From assembly GCA_946623765.1 (NCBI GenBank), contig CAMORL010000066.1, positions 1-8,813 of the forward strand: 8,813 nucleotides of DNA. Direction: 5' to 3'. The number at the start of each line of letters is the position of its first letter. Position 1 is the stretch's first letter. The DNA is from an uncultured Clostridia bacterium (GTDB taxonomy: Bacteria > Bacillota_A > Clostridia > Christensenellales > CAG-138). The notes under the pieces were generated by a model. It did no database searches, was not told the origin of the DNA, and worked only from the letters and a program-made list of their open reading frames with translations. A program made the translations under genes and the position numbers. Below are positions 1 to 8,222 of the stretch, one piece after another.

Positions 1-1
1 C

Positions 2-1354
2 ATTATGGCGGAGTTCAACTCGAACGAAAACGGCGATTGGCAGCCGGGGGAGATCACGAACCTCGACGTTTCCCAAAAGGTCGGGGAGTTTACGATCCGG
101 CTTAGTAGCCTGCTTCCGAACTACGGTCCGGACTATACCGGAGACGGCAATTTCACGGCGCTCCTCTATGTCAACGCAGCGCAGCCGCAGCCGTACACGC
201 TCGAAAACCTGCGTCTCTCCGTCAACGGCGGAGAGCCGATCCGCACGGTGTCGGATATCATCGCGGAGCGCCACGGCGGATATCGCGCTATGCCGGAACC
301 GTTCTATGCGGAGGAATGGCATCCCGAAAAGGGCGACGGCGTTTTCCCGTGCTTTGCGTTTTCCGGCAATCCGCTGCTGCCCGGAACGACCTTCGAGATC
401 ACCGGAATGCTGAACGGAGAACCGTTCTCCCTGTTCTACGATTTCAGCCGCGAGGCGTACGAAGCGCTGCGTGCGGAAAAGCTTGATCTATTGGAGGGGA
501 TCAACGAGATCCTGTCCGGCGTCCCCGAGGACACGATCCCGGTCAACGCTTCCATGCGCGGCGAGGTGATCGACGAGATCGCGCTGAAGGATCACTTCCT
601 GTACGCGGTCATGCATTTCGACGCGGAATACTGCGCCGATCCGAACAATTCGAGGGACGGCGCCTATGAGGAGTACGACAGCGGCATCTTCATGACCGTG
701 GACGGCATGCTGAGCAACATCGAATTCGTCAGCGGATCCGAGGACGAAAACGGTGTCGGATACGGCATCTATTATGCGTATTATCCTTACGGCGACGACA
801 TGCCGGACGAATCGCTGATCGGCTTATGGAGTACGGTGTTCCGCGTGAACTGGAAGACGAAGCAGGTGACCGTGCCGAAGGACGAGGCGGAATACGTCGC
901 ATGGCGAAAGGAGAGCATGGAGCTTTCCGCAAAGTACCATCAAAACGATTATCTCGCAAAGCCGGAACAGAGCTGCGATTCGTTCACGGTGAAAGAGATG
1001 ATCTATCTGAACAAGAGCGCGGAGGGGCAGCTTGCACTGATCTTCGAGACCGACGAGCCGGTGAAAGACGCGCAGCACGGACGGGACAAGCAGCCGGTCG
1101 TGACCGTAAACGGCACGAAACTTGTGAACGAAACGAGTTACGTACAGACGCCGAACGATTTCTACGGCGGCTCCAAGGACGGCGGAAAGCTGAACGGATT
1201 CTGGCTTTATTGCCCGGCTTTCCGGACGCTTCCCGATACGTTCGAAGTGACGGTCTCGTGGCAGGGCGACACGGTTACCTTCACCATGCACAAAGCGGAT
1301 TTTGAAGAAGCATACGTCGACGTTCCTGCCTACAAGTCCCTGCTGGGCTTCTGA
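2..1354 (+). CDS. Hypothetical protein, probably extracytoplasmic, 5'-partial, three related beta-rich domains
   Basis: I do not recognise a family. The reading frame is open to the left edge. The first ATG (base 5) has no visible ribosome binding site and the sequence there reads like the middle of a protein, so the true start, probably with a signal or membrane segment, is most likely outside the window. The visible 449 residues have no membrane segment, are acidic and rich in Tyr, Phe, Asn and Gly, and look like beta-sandwich material. Three stretches (about residues 28-152, 184-299 and 326-437, counting from the Met at base 5) share a pattern: a strand, then V(N/D)G (73-75, 232-234, 368-370), then a closing strand TFEIT / VFRVN / TFEVT near 129, 278 and 412, then a Phe/Tyr-rich end. 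Only three Cys are scattered at 116, 210 and 324, plus one at 403. The stop codon is followed at once by two terminators. Protein reality is near certain; function is unknown. A DUF4179-like or adhesin-like ectodomain is possible but unproven. Confidence 0.75.
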   Translation: MMAEFNSNENGDWQPGEITNLDVSQKVGEFTIRLSSLLPNYGPDYTGDGNFTALLYVNAAQPQPYTLENLRLSVNGGEPIRTVSDIIAERHGGYRAMPEPFYAEEWHPEKGDGVFPCFAFSGNPLLPGTTFEITGMLNGEPFSLFYDFSREAYEALRAEKLDLLEGINEILSGVPEDTIPVNASMRGEVIDEIALKDHFLYAVMHFDAEYCADPNNSRDGAYEEYDSGIFMTVDGMLSNIEFVSGSEDENGVGYGIYYAYYPYGDDMPDESLIGLWSTVFRVNWKTKQVTVPKDEAEYVAWRKESMELSAKYHQNDYLAKPEQSCDSFTVKEMIYLNKSAEGQLALIFETDEPVKDAQHGRDKQPVVTVNGTKLVNETSYVQTPNDFYGGSKDGGKLNGFWLYCPAFRTLPDTFEVTVSWQGDTVTFTMHKADFEEAYVDVPAYKSLLGF

Positions 1355-1368
1355 TCCTCCGAACGGCA

Positions 1369-1385
1369 AAAAAGCGACGCTTTTT
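1369..1385 (+). terminator. First of two tandem hairpins after the partial gene
   Basis: A short A-rich/T-rich hairpin: AAAAAGC (1369-1375) pairs with GCTTTTT (1379-1385) around the triloop GAC. It starts 14 bases after the stop codon. The T run is part of the stem, so on its own it would be a weak terminator; it may act together with the next hairpin. Confidence 0.45.
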
Positions 1386-1395
1386 CTGAAACCGT

Positions 1396-1427
1396 AAAGA
1401 ACACGGCAAACGCTGTGTTCTTTTTTT
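1396..1427 (+). terminator. Rho-independent terminator of the partial gene
   Basis: AAAGAACAC (1396-1404) pairs perfectly with GTGTTCTTT (1415-1423) around a 10-base loop. A run of seven T at 1421-1427 follows the GC part. It is placed 41 bases after the stop at 1354, as expected for intrinsic termination of the upstream gene. Confidence 0.85.
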
Positions 1428-1549
1428 CGGAGACAGTCCGATCGGGAGGGAGCGCGCAGGAAATGAAAGAGGAGAGACGCCGAAATCGGCTTGCCGTTCA
1501 CGTGCGGCATACCGTCCGAAAAATAATATATAAAAATTACATGCGGATA

Positions 1550-1578
1550 TGGACATAGGCTGCTTTCTCTGTTAAGAT
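1550..1578 (+). promoter_or_regulatory. SigA-type promoter of the secreted metalloprotease gene
   Basis: The -35 box is TGGACA (1550-1555), then a 17-base spacer, then the -10 box TAAGAT (1573-1578), preceded by the extended -10 dinucleotide TG at 1570-1571 (TGTTAAGAT). An AT-rich tract at 1519-1539 lies just upstream, where an UP element would sit. The predicted start of transcription is near 1585, giving a leader of about 58 bases. The interval 1428-1549 holds nothing else that I can identify. Confidence 0.7.
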
Positions 1579-1607
1579 AGGAGTGTGCCGAAAAGAGCGG
1601 TGCAAAT

Positions 1608-1622
1608 CGGGAATGCTTCCCG
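1608..1622 (+). other. Small hairpin in the protease mRNA leader
   Basis: CGGGAA (1608-1613) pairs with TTCCCG (1617-1622) around TGC. It lies between the predicted transcription start and the ribosome binding site AAGGAGA (1631-1637), and leaves that site free. There is no T run, so it is not a terminator. It may stabilise the 5' end of the mRNA, or be incidental. Confidence 0.35.
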
Positions 1623-1642
1623 CAACAGAAAAGGAGAGTTCC

Positions 1643-4111
1643 ATGAAAGCGTTAAGACCGATCCTTGCCGTGCTGCTTGCCGTCTGTCTTCTGATTCCGT
1701 CTTTGCCCGCGGCTAAAGCGGATACGAACGGAACGGCAAACAACAAAGGCGTGCAAAGCACCGTCGTCATCGATACCGATCCGACCGGAGGTTATGAAGG
1801 CGATTACGTCGTGATCTATAATCCTTCGACGTCCTCATCCTCGTCGTATTCCACCGGAAACATGAGCGGACTGATCGAAACGAGCGTCGGCACGAACATG
1901 CGTCCCGCAAATCAAACCCAGCGCTCCGACAAGCCGTTTTATAAGATCGACATCGACGGAAAGCTTCGTCAGCAGGCGGAAACGGAGACCGTCAATCCCG
2001 CGCCGGAACCCGTCAGGGCATCCTATAAGGTCGGCGACACCAAGACCTTCCGCATTCTTGCGTCGTATTCTCCGACCGGAGGTTCGAGCGTGACGTTCAA
2101 GTGCCTGTATGTCGGCGACCATTGCTATATCTGGACGCCGACGTCCTCCGCAAGCAATACCTATCCGCTCGACACGATCGATACGTCCTTTGCAAAGATG
2201 GCGGCGGACGAATTCGATTCCAAGTTCGATCTGATGCAGTCCTCGTTCGGCAATCACACCAACGGCTCTTCCGGCGACGGCAAACTGCATATGCTCTATT
2301 ATAACATCAACGATGGGTGGAACGGCTCCGGCGGCTATGTCGCGGGATTCTTCTATCAGGTCGACCTGACCAACAACGGGCTTCCGATCCTGAACATCGA
2401 CACCTATCCCGGCGTCTATTACAAGAACCCGAACAGCGGCAATGTTTATAAGCGCATGGACGATACGTACGGCACGATGGTGCACGAGTATCAGCATCTG
2501 ATCAACTACTCCAACACGAGCAGCATGTCCACATGGCTCAACGAATGCTTCTCCGCGGCGGCAGAGGAGATCTGCTATCCCGGCAGCTCCGTGATCGGCC
2601 GCATCCAGTCGTGGGAGGATTACTATTATTCCGAGAATAACGACTGGCTGAATCCGCCGAAGGAATTCGCCTATCAGTCCACGTTCAATCTGCACAAGGG
2701 CTATTCCATGTACGCGTGGAACAACGACCTCGACGATATCCTCGCGCTGTATTCGCAGGTATCGTTCTTTGCCCAGTATCTGTTCACACGGTTCGGAAAC
2801 ACGATCTATCGACAGATTTCCAACAGGTATTCGTCAAGCGAGACTTCGGCGATCACCAACGCCACCGGCGTAAGCTGCGCGGATCTCGTGCGCGACTTCC
2901 GCGTTGCCGTCACCGCAAATGCCGCGCAGGATCAATACAACGGGATCTACGGCTTCAAGGTGCAGGACGGGTATGATCCTTCCATGTACGAAGGCGTGCA
3001 GAACCCGTGGGATCTGCTGTCGCCGATCGTCTTTACCGGAACGAGCTGTTCGATCAAGGGCGGCGGCGCGATCACGGTTAAGCCGAAAAACGGCGTCTAT
3101 AATCCGCCGTCCGGCGCAAGCGCAAACCTGAAGTATATCGGCATCAAGATCAATGTCCATGAGCACGCCTACGGCGCGTGGACGCCGAACGGAAACGGCA
3201 CGCACAGCCGCACCTGTTCCGAATGCGGCGACACCGCAACCGAAAGATGCACGTATACCGACGTCGTCACGCCGCCGACGCAGACTGCGCAGGGATATAC
3301 GACGCATACCTGCACCGTTTGCGGGTATTCGTTCGTCGACAGCTATACCGATGCGCTCGGCTATACGGTCAGCTTTTCCGTGCCGGAGGGCGTTGCAGTG
3401 CCCGCGGCTTTGAATTGTCCGCCGAACGGTTCCGTTATGCTGCCCGAAGCGGAAGCGCCGGAAGGCTATACCTTCCTCGGATGGGTTACGGAAGCGTATC
3501 ATAACGTATCCGAACTGCCCGCAGTGCTTACCGGCAGCTATGCCGCGTCCGCGGACGTCACGCTGATCGCGCTGTATGCGCACACCGACACTGCGGCAGC
3601 AGTGTTTACGAAGCTTGCCGCCGCGCCGGAAAGCTGGGAGGGCAGCTACGTAATCACCGCCGGAGCGACCGACGCGCTCTTCGCGCTGAAGGGCGTCGCG
3701 GGAACGAAGAAGCTGGAAAGCAAAACGGCGGGCGGCGCCGAAGCGTTTGCCGATACGGGCATGACGCTGACCGGCGAAACGCTGACGGGCGTTTCCAACG
3801 TGTATGTGTTCACCGCCGCGGAAAGCGACGGCGGGTTCGCCCTGCAGAATCTTGAAACCGGCTCGTTCCTTGCAAGCCGGGGCGGATACCTTTACAGCTA
3901 CCGGAACGATGTGAAAAACTACTGCCGCTGGTCGTTCGCGATGAACGGCGAAGCGGTCGAAGCGACCAACGCCGCAACAAAAACCTGCCCGTATCTCGGC
4001 TTCTCGGCAAACAACTGCTTCATGATCAACCGGAAACCAAATCCGGAAATCCGCTTCTGGAAAATGGCGGATACCGTTGAAACCACGGTTTATACAACCG
4101 TAATCGACTGA
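1643..4111 (+). CDS. Secreted M30 (hyicolysin)-like zinc metalloprotease with modular C-terminus
   Basis: A secreted protein of 822 residues, probably an extracellular zinc endopeptidase. The ATG at 1643 is chosen because AAGGAGA lies 5 bases upstream and a clear signal peptide follows: a basic start, a hydrophobic core at about 7-19 and a likely cleavage after AKA (24-26). A start at 1583 would bury the signal peptide. The M30-like core covers roughly 145-450, with H281-E-Y-Q-H285 and WLNE ending at E301. In gluzincins of this kind the two His and the downstream Glu bind zinc and E282 is the catalytic base. The stretch GYVAGFFYQVD before it also resembles M30 enzymes. After about residue 505 come two cysteine modules (C525/C528, C557/C560, with C536 between), a Listeria-Bacteroides-repeat-like segment ending near GYTFLGW, and a C-terminal beta-rich domain of about 200 residues that I cannot name. 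There is no LPxTG motif or C-terminal membrane anchor, so release into the medium or non-covalent wall binding is likely. The substrate is unknown. Confidence 0.8.
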   Translation: MKALRPILAVLLAVCLLIPSLPAAKADTNGTANNKGVQSTVVIDTDPTGGYEGDYVVIYNPSTSSSSSYSTGNMSGLIETSVGTNMRPANQTQRSDKPFYKIDIDGKLRQQAETETVNPAPEPVRASYKVGDTKTFRILASYSPTGGSSVTFKCLYVGDHCYIWTPTSSASNTYPLDTIDTSFAKMAADEFDSKFDLMQSSFGNHTNGSSGDGKLHMLYYNINDGWNGSGGYVAGFFYQVDLTNNGLPILNIDTYPGVYYKNPNSGNVYKRMDDTYGTMVHEYQHLINYSNTSSMSTWLNECFSAAAEEICYPGSSVIGRIQSWEDYYYSENNDWLNPPKEFAYQSTFNLHKGYSMYAWNNDLDDILALYSQVSFFAQYLFTRFGNTIYRQISNRYSSSETSAITNATGVSCADLVRDFRVAVTANAAQDQYNGIYGFKVQDGYDPSMYEGVQNPWDLLSPIVFTGTSCSIKGGGAITVKPKNGVYNPPSGASANLKYIGIKINVHEHAYGAWTPNGNGTHSRTCSECGDTATERCTYTDVVTPPTQTAQGYTTHTCTVCGYSFVDSYTDALGYTVSFSVPEGVAVPAALNCPPNGSVMLPEAEAPEGYTFLGWVTEAYHNVSELPAVLTGSYAASADVTLIALYAHTDTAAAVFTKLAAAPESWEGSYVITAGATDALFALKGVAGTKKLESKTAGGAEAFADTGMTLTGETLTGVSNVYVFTAAESDGGFALQNLETGSFLASRGGYLYSYRNDVKNYCRWSFAMNGEAVEATNAATKTCPYLGFSANNCFMINRKPNPEIRFWKMADTVETTVYTTVID

Positions 4112-4122
4112 GACAGCACGGC

Positions 4123-4156
4123 AAAAGAAGCGTTCCGCAACGAACGCTTCTTTTTT
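4123..4156 (+). terminator. Strong rho-independent terminator of the protease gene
   Basis: A perfect 13-bp stem: bases 4123-4135 pair with 4142-4154 around the loop CGCAAC, with T at 4151-4156. It starts 11 bases after the stop codon. Read on the other strand it has only four T after the stem's GC part, so it could also stop leftward transcription weakly. Confidence 0.92.
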
Positions 4157-4161
4157 GATAC

Positions 4162-4192
4162 AAAAATCGCCGCAAGCAAATGCTTACGGCGA
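4162..4192 (-). terminator. Rho-independent terminator of the tRNA-Ser operon
   Basis: On the - strand TCGCCGTAAGC (4192 down to 4182) pairs with GCTTGCGGCGA (4177 down to 4167), 11 bp with one G-T wobble and loop ATTT. Five T follow (4166 down to 4162). It begins 2 bases past the CCA end of tRNA-Ser(GCU). It lies 5 bases from the protease terminator, so the two convergent units each have their own stop. Confidence 0.9.
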
Positions 4193-4194
4193 CG

Positions 4195-4287
4195 TGGCGC
4201 GGAAAGTGGGATTTGAACCCACGCACGGCTTCAGACCGTCTACTCCCTTAGCAGGGGAGCCCCTTATAGCCACTTGGGTATTTCCGC
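4195..4287 (-). tRNA. tRNA-Ser(GCU)
   Basis: A class II tRNA that reads the serine codons AGC and AGU. The acceptor stem GCGGAAA (4287 to 4281) pairs with TTTCCGC, followed by discriminator G and an encoded CCA (4197 to 4195). The anticodon loop CTGCTAA is closed by CTCCC/GGGAG, giving anticodon GCT. A long variable arm with ACGG/CCGT pairing is typical of tRNA-Ser. U36 followed by A37 makes it a normal substrate for t6A37, the modification to which the nearby tsaE and tsaB contribute. Second gene of the two-tRNA operon, 17 bases after the first. Confidence 0.96.
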
Positions 4288-4304
4288 GTGCTATATCGAG
4301 AAAA

Positions 4305-4392
4305 TGGCGGAGATGGTAGGATTTGAACCCACGGACGCTTTCACGTCAACGGTTTTCAAGACCGCCTCCTTAAGCCACTCGGACACATCTCC
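4305..4392 (-). tRNA. tRNA-Ser(UGA)
   Basis: A class II tRNA for UCN serine codons. The acceptor stem GGAGATG (4392 to 4386) pairs with CATCTCC, then G and an encoded CCA (4307 to 4305). The anticodon loop is CTTGAAA, anticodon TGA. The variable arm GACG/CGTC is present. The A36-A37-A38 run is the usual target of MiaA-type isopentenylation rather than t6A. First gene of the operon, 13 bases downstream of the -10 box. Confidence 0.96.
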
Positions 4393-4405
4393 TCGCGCAT
4401 TGCGC

Positions 4406-4434
4406 ATTATAACAAATCAAAACCCGAATGTCAA
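4406..4434 (-). promoter_or_regulatory. Consensus promoter of the tRNA-Ser operon
   Basis: On the - strand: TTGACA (4434 to 4429), 17-base spacer, TATAAT (4411 to 4406), with an extended -10 TG giving TGTTATAAT. Both hexamers are perfect consensus. Transcription would start near 4399, only a few bases before the mature tRNA. It runs divergently from the queA promoter, the two -35 boxes being 40 bases apart. Confidence 0.93.
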
Positions 4435-4474
4435 TGCCTTTTTGCGCGGTTTCCGGCTGAAAAAGAGAATGCTC

Positions 4475-4503
4475 TTGATTTATGCCGACTTGCTATGTAT
4501 AAT
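4475..4503 (+). promoter_or_regulatory. Promoter of the queA operon
   Basis: TTGATT (4475-4480), 17-base spacer, TATAAT (4498-4503). Transcription should start near 4510, leaving a leader of about 24 bases. That is too short for a preQ1 riboswitch, so preQ1 control at the RNA level is not seen here. Confidence 0.85.
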
Positions 4504-4521
4504 ATGATTGATTTTATATGC

Positions 4522-4527
4522 AGAGGG
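4522..4527 (+). promoter_or_regulatory. queA: Ribosome binding site that sets the TTG start of queA
   Basis: AGAGGG lies 6 bases before the TTG at 4534. The in-frame ATG codons at 4495 and 4504 overlap or precede the -10 box and would not be on the transcript, so the TTG start is favoured. The encoded N-terminus after TTG ([11 protein letters not shown]) also matches the family. Confidence 0.8.
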
Positions 4528-4533
4528 AAACCG

Positions 4534-6684
<2,151 letters not shown>

Positions 6685-6685
<1 letters not shown>

Positions 6686-7140
6686 TGGTCCGGTATACGA
6701 TCAAAACCGAATCGGACATGCTCGCGCTCGGCGAAACGATCGCGTCGGCGCTGGATCACCGCGGCTTTATTGCGCTGTACGGCGATCTCGGCGCGGGCAA
6801 AACCGTCTTTGCGAGAGGCGTCGCAAGATCGTTCGGCGTCGACCATGTTGCAAGTCCGACGTTCACGATCGTCTGTGAGTACCCGACCGAGCCGAAACTG
6901 TTCCATTTTGACGCGTACCGGCTTTCGGACGCCGACGAACTCTACGCAATCGGGTTTGCAGACTATCTTTCCGAGGACGCGCTGATTCTGATGGAGTGGG
7001 CGAATCTCGTTCCGGACGCGCTGCCGAAGGAACGGCTGGACGTCACGGTCGAAGGCTCGGGCATGGACGCGCGCACCGTAACGATTGAGCCGCGCGGCAG
7101 ACGGTATGAGGAGGTTTTTCATGAAGATTCTTGCGTTTGA
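6685..7140 (+). CDS. tsaE: tRNA t6A37 biosynthesis ATPase TsaE
   Basis: The ATPase partner of the TsaB-TsaD complex that attaches threonylcarbamoyl to A37 of ANN-decoding tRNAs. The 151-residue product matches the family's size. The P-loop GDLGAGKT is at 33-40; SPTFTIVCEY (57-66), FHFDAYRL (73-80) and LMEWANLV (102-109, with E104) are the other hallmark segments. The ATG overlaps the tgt stop by one base (TGATG) with GGAAAGGA upstream, pointing to coupled translation. An upstream in-frame start would lie deep inside tgt and is not credible. The end overlaps tsaB by 20 bases. Confidence 0.96.
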
Positions 7141-7708
7141 AACCACCGACGCGGTCGCGTCCGTCGCGCTGTATCTCGACGGCGCGGTCTATGAGACCGT
7201 GATCGAAACCGACCGCCGTCACGCCGAATCGGTGCTGCCTGCCGCAGACGCGCTGCTTGCGGCGCACGGGCTTTCCGCAGCCGATATGGACGCCTTTGCC
7301 GCGGACGTCGGTCCCGGATCGTTCACCGGCGTACGCATCGGCGTGTGCATGGCAAACGCGCTCGGCGCGGCGTGCGCAAAACCGGTTGTTGCGGTCAATG
7401 CCCTGGAAGCGCTTGCGCATCCGTTCGGAACGGAAACGGTCTGCGCGCTGATCGACGCGCGCAACGGAAACGGCTACGGTGCAGTCTATCGCGGCGGAGA
7501 AGCGCTCGACGAGCCCTGCGCCTGCGTGATCGACGCGTTTCTTGCAAAACTTTCCGAACCCTGCCGCAGGGTCGGTACGGCGACAAACGACCCGAAACTG
7601 CCCTCCGCGGCGGCGGTTGCAGAAATCGCTTCAACGCGGGCGGGCGAAAAAGAGATCGCGCCGCTTTACTTAAAGCCCTCGCAGGCGGAACGGATGTGGA
7701 ACGCATGA
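7121..7708 (+). CDS. tsaB: tRNA t6A37 biosynthesis protein TsaB (short form)
   Basis: A non-catalytic ASKHA-fold partner that dimerises with TsaD and recruits TsaE for t6A37 formation. The start at 7121 is set by TGAGGAGGT (7107-7115) 6 bases upstream and by the family N-terminus MKILAFETT. The signature GPGSFTGVRIG is at 64-74, followed by a conserved helix and the P-V-V-A-V-N-A-L-E-A-L-A segment. The DARN block is at 112-115. The product ends PLYLKPSQAER, as TsaB proteins do. At 195 residues it is shorter than most (often 220-240); the missing part seems to lie between the DARN block and the C-terminus, not at the end. It overlaps tsaE by 20 bases and rimI by 4 (ATGA). tsaD, its obligate partner, is not in the window. 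Confidence 0.95.
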   Translation: MKILAFETTDAVASVALYLDGAVYETVIETDRRHAESVLPAADALLAAHGLSAADMDAFAADVGPGSFTGVRIGVCMANALGAACAKPVVAVNALEALAHPFGTETVCALIDARNGNGYGAVYRGGEALDEPCACVIDAFLAKLSEPCRRVGTATNDPKLPSAAAVAEIASTRAGEKEIAPLYLKPSQAERMWNA

Positions 7709-8220
7709 CGACGGCAAGGGCAATGCAGAAGGCCGACGTCAAGGCGGTCTACGAGATCGAAGTGCTGTCGTTCCGTACGCCGTGGTCGTACCGGTCTTTG
7801 ATGGGCGAGCTGAAAAACCGCGTTGCGCATTATACCGTCTTTGAAAAGGACGGGGAGATCATCGGCTACTGCGGCATGTGGGTGCTGTTCGAGGAAGCGC
7901 ACATCACGAACATCGCGATCCATCCGGCGTTCCGCGGTCACGGATACGGAAAGCAGCTTCTGCACGCCGCCATGCGTGCGGCGGCGTCGTTCGGCGCGGA
8001 GATGATGACGCTCGAGGTACGCGAGCACAATACCGTCGCGCAGCGAATGTACGACGAAATGGATTTTCTGATGCAGGGACGTCGCAAGCGCTACTATACG
8101 GACACGGGGGAGGACGCGCTGCTGCTCTGGAACCGAAATATTCTCGAAACGATCGAAAAAAACGCTTGCTTAAATGAAACTTATCTGTTACAATCGGAGA
8201 CGTTTTTGAAAGGGGAATGA
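7705..8220 (+). CDS. rimI: Ribosomal protein bS18-alanine N-acetyltransferase (RimI)
   Basis: A GNAT-fold acetyltransferase that modifies the N-terminal alanine of ribosomal protein bS18 with acetyl-CoA. Visible: SF-x-x-PWS near 22-28, the acetyl-CoA binding loop RGHGYG (77-82), LEVREHN with candidate catalytic E104, and Y116. The start at 7705 overlaps the tsaB stop as ATGA, the common coupling in this operon; a GTG at 7696 in the same frame is an alternative. At 171 residues it is longer than the usual 145-155. The normal end of the fold is at EDALLLWN (137-143), and about 28 further residues form a tail whose codons contain a promoter for the next gene. The familiar Y-x-x-x-GF near 116 reads MYDEMDF here, with Asp in place of Gly. 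Confidence 0.93.
   Translation: MTTARAMQKADVKAVYEIEVLSFRTPWSYRSLMGELKNRVAHYTVFEKDGEIIGYCGMWVLFEEAHITNIAIHPAFRGHGYGKQLLHAAMRAAASFGAEMMTLEVREHNTVAQRMYDEMDFLMQGRRKRYYTDTGEDALLLWNRNILETIEKNACLNETYLLQSETFLKGE
8166..8194 (+). promoter_or_regulatory. Internal promoter in the end of rimI, driving the SEC-C gene
   Basis: TTGCTT (8166-8171), 17-base spacer, TACAAT (8189-8194), with extended -10 TG (TGTTACAAT). Transcription would start near 8201, giving a leader of about 22 bases that holds the ribosome binding site. It lies wholly inside the rimI coding sequence, within its unusual C-terminal tail. Confidence 0.75.
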
Positions 8221-8222
8221 TT

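Noticed and set aside
1479..1493. Near-palindrome GCCGAAATCGGC as an operator
   Set aside because: Too short and too far upstream of the promoter to support a call; it is expected by chance in such DNA.
824..1510. A 228-residue - strand open frame across the end of the first gene
   Set aside because: It runs through both terminator hairpins and has no recognisable domain or ribosome binding site.
1676..1687. Possible lipobox (LAVC, residues 12-15) in the protease signal peptide
   Set aside because: Val before Cys does not fit the lipobox, and a normal signal peptidase I site (AKA) follows.
1835..2695. A 286-residue - strand open frame
   Set aside because: It lies wholly opposite the metalloprotease gene, has no family signatures and is explained by GC-rich codon use leaving the opposite strand free of stops.
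2834..3583. A 249-residue - strand open frame
   Set aside because: Same reason: a low-complexity, Arg- and Ala-rich shadow of the protease gene, with no start signals.
4274..4507. A 77-residue + strand reading frame starting [20 protein letters not shown]
   Set aside because: It is the antisense of the tRNA-Ser(UGA) gene; '[27 protein letters not shown]' type products are a well-known false annotation across such tRNAs. It also has no ribosome binding site.
4504..4533. preQ1 riboswitch before queA
   Set aside because: The predicted leader is about 24 bases long with no pseudoknot-forming sequence.
7345..7704. An upstream in-frame extension of rimI by 120 residues
   Set aside because: The extension is Arg-rich, reads through tsaB in another frame and matches nothing; the GNAT domain starts after the ATG at 7705.
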